A DNA stretch of 64,000 nt from the NCBI RefSeq assembly GCF_029537235.1, contig NZ_CP120638.1, forward strand, positions 186,001 to 250,000, read 5' to 3'. This DNA is from Rhizobium sp. 32-5/1. Its GTDB lineage: Bacteria > Pseudomonadota > Alphaproteobacteria > Rhizobiales > Rhizobiaceae. The position numbers were made by a program, and so were the translations under genes. The notes under the pieces were generated by a model, which had not been told where the DNA came from, did no database searches, and saw only the letters and a list, made by a program, of their open reading frames with translations. Positions 21,488 through 32,779 of this stretch are shown in pieces. Within the stretch, counting starts at the first letter, position 1, and every line of letters starts with the position of its first letter.

Positions 21488-22897
21488 ATGACGACTGCAA
21501 AAGATATTCTGAAGCAGATCAAGGATAACGACGTGAAATTCGTCGACCTGCGCTTTACCGATCCAAAGGGAAAGCTGCAGCACGTGACGATGGACGTCGT
21601 CTGCGTCGACGAAGACATGTTTGCCGATGGCGTCATGTTCGACGGATCCTCGATCGCCGGCTGGAAGGCCATCAACGAATCCGACATGGTGCTGATGCCG
21701 GATGTCGAGACGGCGCATATGGACCCCTTCTTCGCCCAGTCGACGATGGTCCTCATCTGCGACATTCTCGATCCGGTTTCCGGCGAAGCCTATAACCGCG
21801 ATCCGCGCACCACTGCCAAAAAGGCCGAAGCCTATCTCAAGGCATCCGGCATCGGCGACACGATCTTCGTTGGCCCGGAAGCCGAATTCTTCGTCTTCGA
21901 CGACGTCAAGTACAAGGCCGACCCGTACAACACGGGCTTCAAGCTCGACTCGACCGAACTGCCGTCGAACGATGACACCGACTACGAAACAGGCAACCTC
22001 GGTCACCGCCCGCGCGTCAAGGGCGGCTATTTCCCGGTTCCGCCGATCGACAGCGCCCAGGACATGCGCTCCGAAATGCTGACGGTCCTGTCGGAAATGG
22101 GCGTCGTCGTCGAAAAGCATCACCATGAAGTGGCCGCCGCCCAGCACGAGCTTGGCGTCAAGTTCGATCACCTGACCCGCAATGCCGACAAGATGCAGAT
22201 CTACAAGTACGTCGTGCATCAGGTCGCCAATGCCTATGGCAAGACAGCAACCTTCATGCCGAAGCCGATTTTCGGCGACAACGGCTCGGGCATGCACGTG
22301 CATCTGTCGATCTGGAAGGACGGCAAGCCGACCTTCGCCGGCGACGAATATGCCGGTCTGTCGGAAAGCTGCCTGTTCTTCATCGGCGGCATCATCAAGC
22401 ATGCCAAGGCGCTGAATGCCTTCACCAATCCCTCGACGAATTCCTACAAGCGCCTTGTGCCCGGTTATGAAGCGCCGGTCCTTTTGGCCTACTCCGCCCG
22501 CAATCGGTCCGCATCGTGCCGCATTCCGTTCGGCTCGAACCCGAAGGCAAAGCGCGTCGAAGTTCGGTTCCCGGATCCGATGGCAAATCCGTACCTCGCC
22601 TTCGCCGCCATGCTCATGGCCGGCCTTGATGGTATCAAGAACAAGATCCATCCCGGCAAGGCCATGGACAAGGATCTTTACGACCTGCCGCCGAAGGAAC
22701 TGAAGAAGATCCCGACGGTTTGCGGTTCGCTGCGTGAAGCGCTCGAAAGCGTCGACAAGGATCGCAAGTTCCTGACCGCCGGCGGCGTGTTCGACGACGA
22801 CCAGATCGACAGCTTCATCGAGCTGAAGATGGCCGAAGTCATGCGTTTCGAAATGACGCCGCACCCGGTCGAGTACGACATGTACTACTCGTCCTAA
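21488..22897 (+). CDS. glnA: Glutamine synthetase type I
   Basis: A 469-residue GSI, which makes glutamine from glutamate, ammonia and ATP. Seen are [10 protein letters not shown] near residue 51, the catalytic [23 protein letters not shown], the ATP-binding [16 protein letters not shown] and [20 protein letters not shown]. The adenylylation tyrosine is Tyr398 in [11 protein letters not shown], so activity can be switched by GlnE under PII control. It is the second gene of the glnB operon and ends with a strong terminator. Confidence 0.98.
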   Translation: MTTAKDILKQIKDNDVKFVDLRFTDPKGKLQHVTMDVVCVDEDMFADGVMFDGSSIAGWKAINESDMVLMPDVETAHMDPFFAQSTMVLICDILDPVSGEAYNRDPRTTAKKAEAYLKASGIGDTIFVGPEAEFFVFDDVKYKADPYNTGFKLDSTELPSNDDTDYETGNLGHRPRVKGGYFPVPPIDSAQDMRSEMLTVLSEMGVVVEKHHHEVAAAQHELGVKFDHLTRNADKMQIYKYVVHQVANAYGKTATFMPKPIFGDNGSGMHVHLSIWKDGKPTFAGDEYAGLSESCLFFIGGIIKHAKALNAFTNPSTNSYKRLVPGYEAPVLLAYSARNRSASCRIPFGSNPKAKRVEVRFPDPMANPYLAFAAMLMAGLDGIKNKIHPGKAMDKDLYDLPPKELKKIPTVCGSLREALESVDKDRKFLTAGGVFDDDQIDSFIELKMAEVMRFEMTPHPVEYDMYYSS

Positions 22898-22941
22898 CGG
22901 CCCCAGCCACCGTGACCCGTCGCGCGACGGGTCCGACATAC

Positions 22942-22977
22942 AAAAATGCCCGGCCTCTCGCGAAGCCGGGCATTTTT
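22942..22977 (+). terminator. Terminator of glnB-glnA
   Basis: AAAAATGCCCGGC and GCCGGGCATTTTT form a long GC-rich stem with a T run on both strands, 45 bp after the glnA stop; it can also serve the convergent gene at 23001. Confidence 0.9.
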
Positions 22978-23000
22978 GATTTGGATATTAAAAGCGGCTT

Positions 23001-24044
23001 TTAATTCTGCTTCAGGCGTTGCTTGAGGAGATTGAGGTATTCCTCATTGACATCGTTCGTTTCGGCCGTCGGCTCCTCGATTGCAGCGGTACATTTCGGC
23101 TTGTAATCCATCGCCATACCGGCCTTCACACAGACGCCGACCTGCCACCCCGGCGGCAGCGCGGTCAGGTCGACATCCTTCCATTTCGGATGCCCGGTCG
23201 CCTGCAGCTTGTCCAGATTGTTTATGATGAGACTGGAGAAGTCCGACACGGCATTGCAGCTTTCTCGCTGATATGCGTTGCGCTTGACGTCGTAGTCAAA
23301 AGTCATCATCACCGCTTTCACGGCGATCAGATCGACCGCGGCCTGCTGGAAAGAATAGGTCCCTGCATTGATGCGCGACGGGGTATAGGTCGCCAGCAGC
23401 GGTGCCTCGGTGATCGGCAGAAGATGGAATTTCGCACCATCGATCGGATTTTTCGTGAAGAGCGCCGCCGGAGCTCCCGCCACATAGAAGAAGGCGTCGA
23501 TCTCACCGGAAACCAGTTTCGGCAAGGCCGCGTCGGGATTGAGCGGCACGCGTTCGCCGGTCTTCACCTGCAGAATATCGAGAATGAGCGAGGCCGTCAG
23601 GAACGTACCGCTGTCCTTGACGCCAATTGCAACCTTCTTGCCGGACAGATCCTTCATACCGGCAATGTCCTTGCGCGCCAGAACATGGATTTCTTCATTG
23701 TAAAGCGGGAACATGATGCGCACGCCGCGCACCGCCTGCTGCACCTCGGCATCCCCTGCCTCGAAGGTTTTTAGATATTCCAGCACATCGCTCTGGACGA
23801 TACCGAACTGGGTGTTGCGGCGGTTGCGCACGCCGACGAAATTTTCGAGCGATCCGGCCGATTCCTTGACATTGAGGGTCAGCCCGCAAGTCTTGCCGAT
23901 CGTGGCAACGTCGCGGCCGATCTGGATATAGGTGCCCTGCGGTCCGCCGGTCATGATGTTCTTTTCGAATTCGGCAGCCGATGCCGGCGCAAGGCCAACC
24001 ACGAGTGACAATAGGGCGGTGGCAACAATCCGTCTCAGGCCCAT
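23001..24044 (-). CDS. TAXI-family TRAP transporter solute-binding protein
   Basis: A 347-residue exported protein: signal peptide GLRRIVATALLSLVVGLAPA, then EKNIMTGGPQGTYIQIGRDVA, the opening of TAXI (TRAP-associated extracytoplasmic immunogenic) proteins. Further matches are GIVQSDVLEYL, LSGKKVAIGVKDSGT and EIDAFFYVAGAPA. Such proteins deliver a ligand to a fused TRAP permease, but no permease gene is nearby, so it is an orphan here or has another role. ATG 24044 is preferred because GGAG lies seven bases upstream. Ligand unknown. Confidence 0.85.
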   Translation of the reverse strand: MGLRRIVATALLSLVVGLAPASAAEFEKNIMTGGPQGTYIQIGRDVATIGKTCGLTLNVKESAGSLENFVGVRNRRNTQFGIVQSDVLEYLKTFEAGDAEVQQAVRGVRIMFPLYNEEIHVLARKDIAGMKDLSGKKVAIGVKDSGTFLTASLILDILQVKTGERVPLNPDAALPKLVSGEIDAFFYVAGAPAALFTKNPIDGAKFHLLPITEAPLLATYTPSRINAGTYSFQQAAVDLIAVKAVMMTFDYDVKRNAYQRESCNAVSDFSSLIINNLDKLQATGHPKWKDVDLTALPPGWQVGVCVKAGMAMDYKPKCTAAIEEPTAETNDVNEEYLNLLKQRLKQN

Positions 24045-24093
24045 GGGCTTCTCCTGCAATGATGGCATAAACGCTTGGCGTGCCTGAACTCTA

Positions 24094-25164
24094 TCAGCAA
24101 TCGCTCTTCAGGTCGCGCATCAGATTGCGCATGACAATCACAGGCACCCGCTCGAAAACACTCTCCAGAGCCTCGGTCACACAGGTGCCGGAAACAAGCT
24201 TTTCCTTCAACCCCGCCGTCTTCTCGGCATCGAGATTGCCCAAACCCGGCGTCAGTCGAAGCGCTGTTTCAACGGACGCTTCAAGGCGCGCTTTTAAAAC
24301 AGGCGGTTCATCAACCACCTTCACTTGGCTTGCAGGATCCCGGCTGGTTGTGACAGGTTGGCTTTCGGGCACAACGGTCGTGTTTGCGCCTGTCTCTGTA
24401 GATGCCGGAGTTTCCGTCGCACGATTTGCCGCGGCGAGCCTTGCCTCCAGAGCAGCGACCTTGCGGCGCTCATCGGCAAGCGCAGCCTCAAGCGTGGAAA
24501 TGGCGCTGTCCCGGGATTTTCCGATCTCCGCTTTCAACGCGGCAATCGCCGTCTCCGCCTCTTGGGACTGCAGGACCACCGCCTTTTGCGCCCGGTCGCG
24601 CTCCTCGGCGGTCTTTGCCGCCAGGTTCTGGGCGGCGGCCAGATCGCCGCTTAAGTTCCGGCGTTCCGCATCGATATCCCGGACCCGCTTTTCAAGAGAC
24701 TGCACGGTCTGCTTAGACGATTCCAGTTCGCCGCTGATCTTGGCAATCGTTCCAGCGTAGTCGTCAGCCGCCTTGGCCGATTGCGATTTCAGATCGGCAA
24801 ACTGCCTTTCGAGCTCGGAAATATCGGCATCGCGCTTATCGAGCAGCCGATTGAGTTTCGGCACTTCATTGAGCTTCAGCTCTGCAAACTCCTTTTCCAG
24901 CTCACCCGCCCAATCACCGGAGTTCTCTCGGAAGGTCTTCATATCCTTGGCAAGCTTGTCACGCTCCGCCGTGAGCTTGCCGATCGCCGTGGTGAGATCG
25001 ATGTTCTCGAGGTTCACCGCAGCAATTTCGGCCTGCATCGTCTGCCGCGCGAACCAAAGATACACACCGCCGCCAACGATGACCAAGCAAAGGAATGCGG
25101 GCAACAGAAATCCAGGAGACCCGCCGGTCCGCGGCTGGTTGTCGCGCCCCCATTGATTGCTCAT
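24094..25164 (-). CDS. Membrane-anchored coiled-coil protein, unknown function
   Basis: A 356-residue protein with one N-terminal membrane helix (GFLLPAFLCLVIVGGGVYLWF, about 18-39) followed by a very long coiled coil (about 45-235) rich in E, K, A and L, for example LTAERDKLAKDMKTF and QSLEKRVRDIDAERRN. A low-complexity T/S/P linker follows (about 240-280) and a C-terminal domain ends CVTEALESVFERVPVIVMRN with two cysteines. The layout suggests a periplasmic spacer or scaffold anchored in the inner membrane. No family was recognised. The preceding gene (23001-24044) is on the same strand 50 bp downstream. Confidence 0.75.
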   Translation of the reverse strand: MSNQWGRDNQPRTGGSPGFLLPAFLCLVIVGGGVYLWFARQTMQAEIAAVNLENIDLTTAIGKLTAERDKLAKDMKTFRENSGDWAGELEKEFAELKLNEVPKLNRLLDKRDADISELERQFADLKSQSAKAADDYAGTIAKISGELESSKQTVQSLEKRVRDIDAERRNLSGDLAAAQNLAAKTAEERDRAQKAVVLQSQEAETAIAALKAEIGKSRDSAISTLEAALADERRKVAALEARLAAANRATETPASTETGANTTVVPESQPVTTSRDPASQVKVVDEPPVLKARLEASVETALRLTPGLGNLDAEKTAGLKEKLVSGTCVTEALESVFERVPVIVMRNLMRDLKSDC

Positions 25165-25309
25165 ATCGCGGCCCCCTCTGTTTGCTGTTATTCCTGAGGT
25201 ACGACGAAATCAGAGACGAGGCAAGTAACCGCGGTGATCAACCTCAAGCAGGCGTCACTATTGATGTTTGGGCAAAAAACACCACATAATAAGGCGAAAG
25301 GAACCTATC

Positions 25310-25642
25310 ATGATGAAACAGAGAGATGCAAAATTTCAGATTGGCCAGGTTGTCCGCCACAGGATTTTCCCGTTCCGTGGCGTTATTTTTGATGTCGATC
25401 CGGAGTTTTCCAATACGGAAGAGTGGTGGAACGCAATCCCAAGCGAGATTCGCCCGAGCAAGGACCAGCCCTTCTATCACCTTTTGGCCGAGAACGAGGA
25501 GACGGAATATGTCGCCTATGTTTCAGAGCAGAATCTGATTTCCGACGAAAGCGGCCTGCCGCTTCGCCACTCCCAGGTGAATGCGTTTTTTGATGCAGAG
25601 GCTGTCGGACAGTACAAGCCGAAGGCTGTCGTACAGCATTAA
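25310..25642 (+). CDS. hspQ: Heat shock protein HspQ (YccV-like)
   Basis: A 110-residue protein with the HspQ/YccV signature: AKFQIGQVVRHRIFPFRGVI, EEWWNAIPSEIRPSKDQPFY and YVAYVSEQNLISD. In enterobacteria HspQ is a hemimethylated-DNA-binding protein and a specificity enhancer of Lon protease. The start at 25310 follows AAAGGAAC; the ORF can be opened upstream at 25268 but those residues are not conserved. No clear heat-shock promoter was seen. It stands alone and converges on the IalB-family gene through a shared terminator. Confidence 0.9.
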   Translation: MMKQRDAKFQIGQVVRHRIFPFRGVIFDVDPEFSNTEEWWNAIPSEIRPSKDQPFYHLLAENEETEYVAYVSEQNLISDESGLPLRHSQVNAFFDAEAVGQYKPKAVVQH

Positions 25643-25673
25643 GAATCCGCCAATTTTGACAATAAAAAACCCG

Positions 25674-25699
25674 GCCACGCCTGCGTGACCGGGTTTTTC
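25674..25699. terminator. Bidirectional terminator between hspQ and the IalB-family gene
   Basis: AACCCGG and CCGGGTT arms flanked by A6 and T5 runs lie between the convergent stops. Confidence 0.8.
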
Positions 25700-25719
25700 T
25701 ATCGAACTATGCCGACTTA

Positions 25720-26349
25720 TCAGTTGGCTTTTGCAGCCTTCTGAGCTTCTTCCAGCTTCTTGCGGGCGTCTTCAGCCTTCTTCTGCATTTCTTCCTGCAG
25801 AAGGCGCTGGCGCTCTTCCAGCTTGGATTGTTCGATCGGCTCGCCATCGAAAACTCCGGTGAAGCCTTCGAGAGACATCTTGATCGGGTTTGGTGCGCGC
25901 TGGAAATTGGCCGAAGTGAAAACCACTTCGCTGCCCTTCTTCAGGTTGGCAATCGTTGCATCGCTGAGCGGCACTTCGGCGACGCACTTGTCCGGCATGC
26001 AGATGGCGTAGTCGAGCTTTACACCCTTGCCACCGTCGATCTGCATCTGGATTCCCGGCGGAATGAGGCGGGCCGAAGGAACCGACACCTGCATGATCTT
26101 GCGGTTGACCTTGCCCTGCACGGTGATGAGGCCAACAGCGGTGATCAACTGGCCATTGTTGGCGGTCAGAAGGTTCTGAACGATGCAGACATCGTTGTCT
26201 TCCTGTTTGGTGCAGACCTTAAACCAGCCTTGCGGCGGTTTGCCCTGGGCCTGCTGGGCAAAGGACGCAGTTGGAGCGGCCGCTGCGGCAACCGAAAGCG
26301 CGAATGCGGACAAGGCCAGCTTGCTCGTGAAGTTTGATTTGAAGATCAT
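25720..26349 (-). CDS. Invasion-associated locus B (IalB) family protein
   Basis: A 209-residue exported protein. Signal peptide MIFKSNFTSKLALSAFALSV ends near AAAPTASFA. The IalB domain contains GWFKVCTKQEDNDVCIVQN, the IQMQIDGGKGVKLDYAICMP segment and CVAEVPLSDATIANLKKG, with four conserved cysteines. A charged C-terminal helix (EERQRLLQEEMQKKAEDARK) ends the protein. IalB proteins were named from Bartonella erythrocyte invasion but are common in free-living Rhizobiales, where their role is unclear. ATG 26349 is chosen for the signal peptide. Confidence 0.88.
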   Translation of the reverse strand: MIFKSNFTSKLALSAFALSVAAAAAPTASFAQQAQGKPPQGWFKVCTKQEDNDVCIVQNLLTANNGQLITAVGLITVQGKVNRKIMQVSVPSARLIPPGIQMQIDGGKGVKLDYAICMPDKCVAEVPLSDATIANLKKGSEVVFTSANFQRAPNPIKMSLEGFTGVFDGEPIEQSKLEERQRLLQEEMQKKAEDARKKLEEAQKAAKAN

Positions 26350-26624
26350 AACGATATCCGTCTCCTGAATTCCGGTCCCTGAGCAGTCTGGTGCCGCTCG
26401 CCCTATGAGGTCGATTGCCCGCTTCCCTGTTGGGAAAATAAGGCAATTGCATGACCCCTCTCTCCGGAGACACCTGTTACAATGCGTTGGCGCGGATATC
26501 CAGCCTTTCCTTCCATTTTTTACCAAACCCGATAGGCAAATTAAAAGTGCCAACGGTTGGAAATGTCTCGCATCGTGATAATTTGCGGGGAATCAGGAAA
26601 ACGGTCGGGAAGTGGGAGGCGGAT

Positions 26625-28438
26625 TTGCGCGCATTGTTGTTGGGTTTGGTCTCCTTGTGTTTGACCTTTGGCGGCACAGCGGCAGCGCGGGCTGAACCGG
26701 TCCACGGTTTAGCGATGCACGGGCAACCCGCCTTGCCCGCCGATTTCAAGAATTTTCCCTACGCCAATCCAGCCGTCAAGAAGGGCGGCAAGATAGCCTA
26801 TGGCGTGATCGGCACGTTTGACAGCCTCAACCCCTTCATCCTGAAAAGCATGCGCACCACGGCGCGCGGCATGCTCGACCCGGAATTCGGCAACCTCGTC
26901 TATGATTCCCTGATGCAGCGTTCGCGCGACGAAGCTTTCTCGATGTACGGTCTTCTCGCGGAAACGGTCGAATGGGATGACGATCGCACGTTCATCCAGT
27001 TCAATCTGAACCCGAAGGCGAAATGGGCCGATGGCCAGCCCGTCACACCGGAAGATGTGATGTTCACCTTTGAACTCTGGCGCGACAAGGGGCGTGTTCC
27101 GTTCAGCACACGCCTTGCCAAGGTCGCCAAGATGGAGAAGGTCGGAGACCGTTCTGTCCGGTTTACCTTCAACGATGAAAGCGACCGGGAGTTTCCGCTA
27201 CTGCTCGCCCTCTCCCCGATCCTCCCGAAACACGCGATAGACCCGGCAACCTTCGATCAGTCTTCCCTGAAGCCACCGCTCGGATCGGGTCCCTACCAGG
27301 TCAGCGATGTGAAACCCGGCGAAAAGATCGTCTACAAGCGCAATCCGGACTATTGGGCGAAGGACCTGCCATCCAAGGTCGGATTCGACAATTACGACGA
27401 GATTTCGGTTGAGTATTTTCTTCAGGAAAATTCACTGTTCGAAGCCTTCAAGAAGGGGAAATCGACTTCTACGCCGAAGGGAGCCCGACAAAATGGGCCC
27501 GCAGCTACAATTTCCCGGCGGTCCAGTCCGGGGAGGTGGTGAAGGAGACCTTCACGCCGAAGACGCCCTCGGGTATGCTCGGCTTCGTATTCAACACGCG
27601 GCGTTCGATCTTTTCAAACGTCCAGCTGCGGCAGGGACTGGCCCTGGTCTTCGATTTCGAATGGGTCAACAAGAACCTGTTCGACGGTGCTTACACCCGC
27701 ACCCAGAGCTATTGGCAGAACTCCACCCTCTCCTATCTCGGCGTTGCTGCTGATGATCGCGAACTGGGGCTTCTCGGCGATATCCGCAACAGGATCAATC
27801 CATCCGTGCTCGACGGCAGTTACCGTCTGCCGGTGACGGATGCCTCGGGTCGCGATCGCAATGTCCTGCGCGAGGCGGTGACGCTGCTGCGTGAAGCCGG
27901 CTATGGCATCAAGGACGGCAAGATGGTCAACGAGCAGGGCCAGCCTCTCACCTTCGAGATCATGACCCAGAACGAAGGGCAGGAAAAATTTGCCCTCGCC
28001 TATCAGCGTTTCCTGGCATCACTCGGCATTGCCGTGACCGTGCGCACGGTTGACGATTCGCAGTACCAGCAGCGCAGCCAGTCCTTCGACTATGACGTGA
28101 TCATCAAGTCCTTCGCCTCGTCGCTGTCTCCCGGCATCGAACAGATGAACCGCTGGTCGTCGCAATCGCGCGATCGCGAAGGCACCGACAATTTTGCAGG
28201 CGTCGCCGACAAGGATGTCGATACGCTGATCAACAACATCGTCCAAGCCCGTGCCGTGGAGGATTTCACCGCATCAGTCCGCGCGCTTGATCGCATGCTC
28301 ATCTCGAATTTCTATGTCGTGCCGCTCTACCACATCGGCGCGCAATGGGTGGCCCGCCACAAGCATATCGGCCATCCCAACACCGTGCCGCTTTACGGCT
28401 ACCAGCTGCCGACATGGTGGGACGAGCGGGTTCAATAA
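26625..28438 (+). pseudogene. Family-5 (peptide/oligopeptide-type) ABC solute-binding protein, frameshifted
   Basis: An exported solute-binding protein of the OppA/YejA class. A TTG start at 26625, five bases after GGAGG, gives a good signal peptide (LRALLLGLVSLCLTFGGTAA). The mature part has HGQPALPADFKNFPYANPAV, GTFDSLNPFI, WADGQPVTPEDVMFTFELWRD and LGSGPYQV. A G is missing from GGGG at 27455-27458; the next frame continues EIDFYAEGSPTKWARSYNFP and runs to the stop at 28438, ending GYQLPTWWDERVQ. Repaired length is about 604 residues, normal for YejA-like proteins. No permease genes adjoin it. Confidence 0.85.
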
Positions 28439-28540
28439 AACACGGGAAAAGCTCTCGGTATACTTTTGGTAACGCATTGAAAGCGGCTCTTTGGAGGATT
28501 AAGTCGCAAGGCAGCCCGTTGTCAGCGAAAGGATGCGCCC

Positions 28541-29206
28541 GTGGAAACCGTAACTGTCGATGTCGTTTCAGACGTCGTTTGCCCCTGGTGCTATCTCGGC
28601 AAGGCGCGCCTTGACCGGGCCATTGCCGACATTGCGGATGACATCGCGGTTTCCGTCAACTGGCGTCCCTATCAATTGAACCCGGATATTCCGCCTGAAG
28701 GCGTCGACCACAAGGCGCATCTGGCCGCGAAACTCGGCGGACAGACAGCTGTTGATCGGGCCCATGAAATGCTGGAGGGGCTGGGGCGAGCCGATGGCAT
28801 CGCTTTCGATTTCGAGGCCGTGAAGATCAGCCCCAACACGCTGGATGCCCACCGGTTGATGCGCTGGGCGCTTACCCATGGACCAGACACGCAGAACACC
28901 GTCGCGACCCTGCTTTTCAAGGCGAATTTCGAAGAGGGCCGCAATGTCGGCGATCCGGAGGTGCTTCTGGATATAGCCGCGGACGCAGGCATGGAGCGCC
29001 CGGTGATTGCCGCGCTGCTCGCATCCGATGCCGACAAGGACACCGTCAGCGCCGAAATCGAGACGGCCCGCGGCATGGGCGTCACCGGCGTACCCTGCTT
29101 CATCCTTGACGGACAGTACGCCGTGATGGGTGCGCAATCCACCGAGGTTCTGGCCAATGCCCTGCGCGACATCGCCAGGATGAAGACGGAGGCGGCATCG
29201 GCATAA
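28541..29206 (+). CDS. DsbA-family oxidoreductase (FrnE-like)
   Basis: A 221-residue thioredoxin-fold protein with active site CPWC at residues 14-17 (VVCPWCYLGKARLD) and the cis-Pro loop GVTGVPCFILDGQYAV. This arrangement with a large helical insert is that of FrnE-like dithiol oxidoreductases, close to 2-hydroxychromene-2-carboxylate isomerases but keeping both cysteines. No signal peptide, so it is cytoplasmic. A GTG start at 28541 follows GAAAGGA. It is monocistronic and shares a terminator with mfd. Confidence 0.88.
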   Translation: METVTVDVVSDVVCPWCYLGKARLDRAIADIADDIAVSVNWRPYQLNPDIPPEGVDHKAHLAAKLGGQTAVDRAHEMLEGLGRADGIAFDFEAVKISPNTLDAHRLMRWALTHGPDTQNTVATLLFKANFEEGRNVGDPEVLLDIAADAGMERPVIAALLASDADKDTVSAEIETARGMGVTGVPCFILDGQYAVMGAQSTEVLANALRDIARMKTEAASA

Positions 29207-29231
29207 GCCGAGGGCGCCATGTTCCTATACG

Positions 29232-29264
29232 AAAAAAGCCGCGCCCTCCCGGACGCGGCTTTTT
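29232..29264. terminator. Bidirectional terminator between FrnE-like gene and mfd
   Basis: AAAAAAGCCGCG pairs with CGCGGCTTTTT around a ten-base loop, between convergent stops. Confidence 0.85.
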
Positions 29265-29266
29265 CC

Positions 29267-32200
29267 TTAGCCTTTCGCCAATCCGGCAAGCTGCGTCATC
29301 AGCACCGCAGCACCGGCCAGCCGCTTCTCCGGCGTCGGGAAATCGCGCTGGAAGAAGATGCTGTGGTCGGCGCGGATCTTCGCCATCGTGCCCTGTTTCG
29401 CAATATAGCCGACCAGATTGCCCGGATTGGGGAATTCGCGGTTGCGGAACTGGACAACGACGCCCTTCGGGCCGGCATCGAGCTTCTCGACATTGGCTGT
29501 GCGGCAGAGCGACTTGATATAAACGATCTTCAACAGGTGCTGGACCTCGAGCGGCAACGGCCCGAAGCGGTCGATCAGTTCGGCGCCGAAGGCGTCGATA
29601 TCGCCAAGCTCGGTGATTTCACCGAGACGGCGATAGAGACCAAGGCGCAGATGCAGGTCCGGCACGTATTCGTCCGGAATCATGACCGGCGTGCCGACGG
29701 AAATCTGCGGCGACCAGCCGCTGTCGGCGATCTCCTCGTCGCCCTTCAGCTCGGCGACCGCCTCTTCCAGCATCTGCTGGTACAGCTCGAAACCGACTTC
29801 CTTGATATGGCCGGACTGCTCGTCTCCCAGCAGATTTCCGGCGCCGCGCAGATCAAGATCGTGGCTGGCCAGCTGGAAGCCCGCACCCAGCGTATCGAGC
29901 GACTGAAGCACCTTCAGGCGTCGTTCGGCCATGCCGGTCAAAACGCGGTTGACGGGCAGCGTAAAGAGAGCAAAGGCGCGGACCTTCGAACGCCCGACGC
30001 GGCCGCGTAACTGGTAGAGCTGGGCCAGCCCGAACATGTCGGCACGGTGGACGATCAGCGTGTTGGCGGTCGGCACGTCGAGACCTGATTCGACGATGGT
30101 GGTCGAGAGCAGCACGTCATAGCGGCCTTCGTAAAAGGCGTTCATGATGTCTTCGAGCTCGGTCGCCGGCATCTGGCCGTGGGCGACGGCGACCTTCAGT
30201 TCGGGCACGTCTGATTTCAGGAAGTCATGGATTTCGGACAGATCGGCGAGACGCGGGCAGACGTAGAAACTCTGGCCGCCGCGATAATGCTCACGCATCA
30301 GCGTTTCACGGATCACCAGCGCGTCAAACGGAGAGATAAAGGTTCGGACCGCCATGCGATCGACCGGCGCCGTGGTGATCAGCGACAGTTCGCGCACACC
30401 GGTCAAAGCCAGCTGCAGGGTGCGCGGAATCGGCGTTGCCGACAGCGTCAGCACATGCACGTCGGACTTCAGCTCCTTCAGCCGCTCCTTGTGCTTGACG
30501 CCGAAGTGCTGCTCCTCGTCGATGATCAGCAGCCCGAGATTGGCGAAGTTGATCGACGCGCCAAGCAGGGCATGGGTGCCGACGACGATATCTGTCTTGC
30601 CTTCCGCCACTTCCTTCTTGGTCAGCGCCAGTTCCTTGGAACTGACAAGCCGCGAGGCCTGCGCCAGGCGCACAGGCAGACCGCGAAAACGCTCGGTAAA
30701 TGTCTTGAAGTGCTGGCGGGCAAGAAGCGTGGTCGGGACGACGACCGCAACCTGAACGCCATTCATGGCGGCAATAAAGGCGGCGCGAAGCGCAACCTCC
30801 GTCTTGCCGAAGCCGACGTCGCCGCAGACGAGGCGGTCCATCGGGCGCCCGGCGCCCAGATCTTCGCGCACGGCTTCGATCGAGTTCATCTGGTCTTCGG
30901 TCTCGTCATAAGGGAAGCGCGCGGCAAACTCGTCATAGAGGCCGTCAGGCGTTGCCAGCACCGGTGCATGGCGCGTCAGGCGCTCGGCTGCGATGCGGAT
31001 CAGGCCGCCTGCCATGTCGAGCAGGCGCTTCTTCAGCTTGGCCTTGCGCGCCTGCCAGGCAACGCCGCCGAGCTTGTCGAGGGAGGCGTCGCTGGCTTCC
31101 GAGCCATAGCGCGACAGAAGCTCGATATTCTCGACCGGCAGAAACAGCTTGGCGCCATCGGCATAGACGAGTTCGAGACAGGCATGCGGCGCGCCGGCCG
31201 CCTCGATCGTGCGCAGGCCGATGAACCGGCCGATGCCGTGTTCGGCATGGACGACGATCGATCCCTCGTCGAGGCCGGCCACTTCGGCGATGAAATCCGC
31301 ACCACGCTTGCGGCGCTTGGAGCGGCGCACCATGCGGTCGCCGAGAATGTCCTGTTCGCCGATGACGACGAGATCGCCGGTCTCGAAGCCGCTCTCGAGG
31401 CTCAACACGGCAGATGCGGCCTCGCCCGGTTTGAGCGACGCGACTTGAGCGAGCGTCGTGACCGGCTTGATATTGGCGAGCCCGTGCTCGTTCAGCACCT
31501 GCAGCAACCGGTCGAGCGAGCCCTCCGACCAGCCCGAGACCAGCACCTTGCCGCCCTTGGCGCGTCGATCCGCGATATATTTCACGGCTTGGTCGAAGAC
31601 ATTGACGCGCTCTGCGTCGGATGTCTGTTCCGTTGCGTTTTTGCCCAACGCACGCCAAGGCGCGCGTCGATGGTGATGACCGAACGGCTCTCGCCAGCCT
31701 GCTCGCTGAACGGGGACAGGCGGATGGCATTGCGAGAGACGAGCGCGGCGTTGAAGCCATCGGCTGACAGGTAAAGCTGCTCCGGCGCCACCGGCTTGTA
31801 GGGCGTGCCCTGCGTCGCCTGGCTCTTGCCCGGCAATGCGGAGGCCTGGCGGGCCTCGTAGTAATCCTGCACCAGCTTGGACCGCTCGGCGGCGGCCTCG
31901 CGCACGACGTGGTCCGTCACGATGCGGAAATCGGCGAGATAGTCGAAGACGGTTTCGAGCTTGTCGTAGAAGAGCGGCAGCCAGTGTTCCATGCCGGCAT
32001 AACGGCGGCCTTCGGAGACCGCCTGATACAACGCATCGTCGCGCGTCGCCGCCCCGAAAAGCGACAAATATTGCGTTCGGAAGTGGCTGATCGTCTCCGG
32101 TGTCAGCGACACCTCGCTCATCGGATTGAGATCGAGCGAACGGGCCTGTCCCGTCGTGCGCTGGCTTGCCGGATCGAAGCTACGAATTGATTCGAGCGTA

Positions 32201-32772
32201 TCGCCGAAGAAATCGAGCCGCACCGGTTCGCCGCTGCCCGGCACGAAGACATCGAGGATGCCACCGCGCACGGCGTATTCTCCGACCTCGCGAACCGTCG
32301 GCACGCGATCGAAGCCGTTGCGCTCCAGCCGCGCGGCAATGTCGTCCATGCGGATCGAATTACCAGGGCGAGCCGAAAAACCTAGGCTTTCGATCACCGC
32401 CTGCGGCGCCATCTTCTGAAGAGCGGCGTTGACTGTGACGAGCACGATGGCCGGATGCGGCTTCTTCTTGTGCGCAATGAGCGCGCTCAGCGCCGAGAGA
32501 CGGCGCGCCGATGTATCGGCACTCGGCGACACACGGTCGTAGGGCAGACAGTCCCAGCCGGGGAGCGAGAGCACGGGAATATCAGGCGCTGCAAAGCCCA
32601 GCATCTGCTCGACATCGGCAATGCGCTGTCCGTCCGAGAGAATATAGGCGACCGGCCCGCCGGCCCTTGCGATTTCGGCCAGAAGCAGCGGCTCGACACC
32701 GGCCGGCACCGGGCCGATGGTCAGCTCGCGCGTTGCGGATGTGATCTTTCTGGCGTCGAAACCGGCAATCAT
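29267..32772 (-). pseudogene. mfd: Transcription-repair coupling factor Mfd, one frameshift (probably sequence error)
   Basis: The N-terminal part (32772 to about 31654) carries the UvrB-like module (LPYDRVSPSADTSARRLSAL, VRGGILDVFVPG). A single base is missing near 31654 (GCC for GGCC on the plus strand), and the rest continues in another frame: CarD-like RNA polymerase-binding domain (DEGSIVVHAEHGIGRFIGL), translocase motifs GDVGFGKTEVALRAAF, DEEQHFGVKHKERLK, SATPIPRTLQLAL and RGRVGRSK. Repaired length is about 1168 residues, right for Mfd, which removes stalled polymerase and recruits UvrA. sdhE lies seven bases upstream. Confidence 0.93.
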
Positions 32773-32779
32773 GAACTAT

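Noticed and set aside
21464..22939. Minus-strand ORF of 491 codons opposite glnA
   Set aside because: Exact mirror of glnA and without any recognisable family feature.
23001..24044. Complete TRAP transport system
   Set aside because: Only a TAXI binding protein is present; no TRAP permease lies next to it.
30227..31774. Plus-strand ORF of 515 codons opposite mfd
   Set aside because: Antisense shadow of mfd; no conserved motif.
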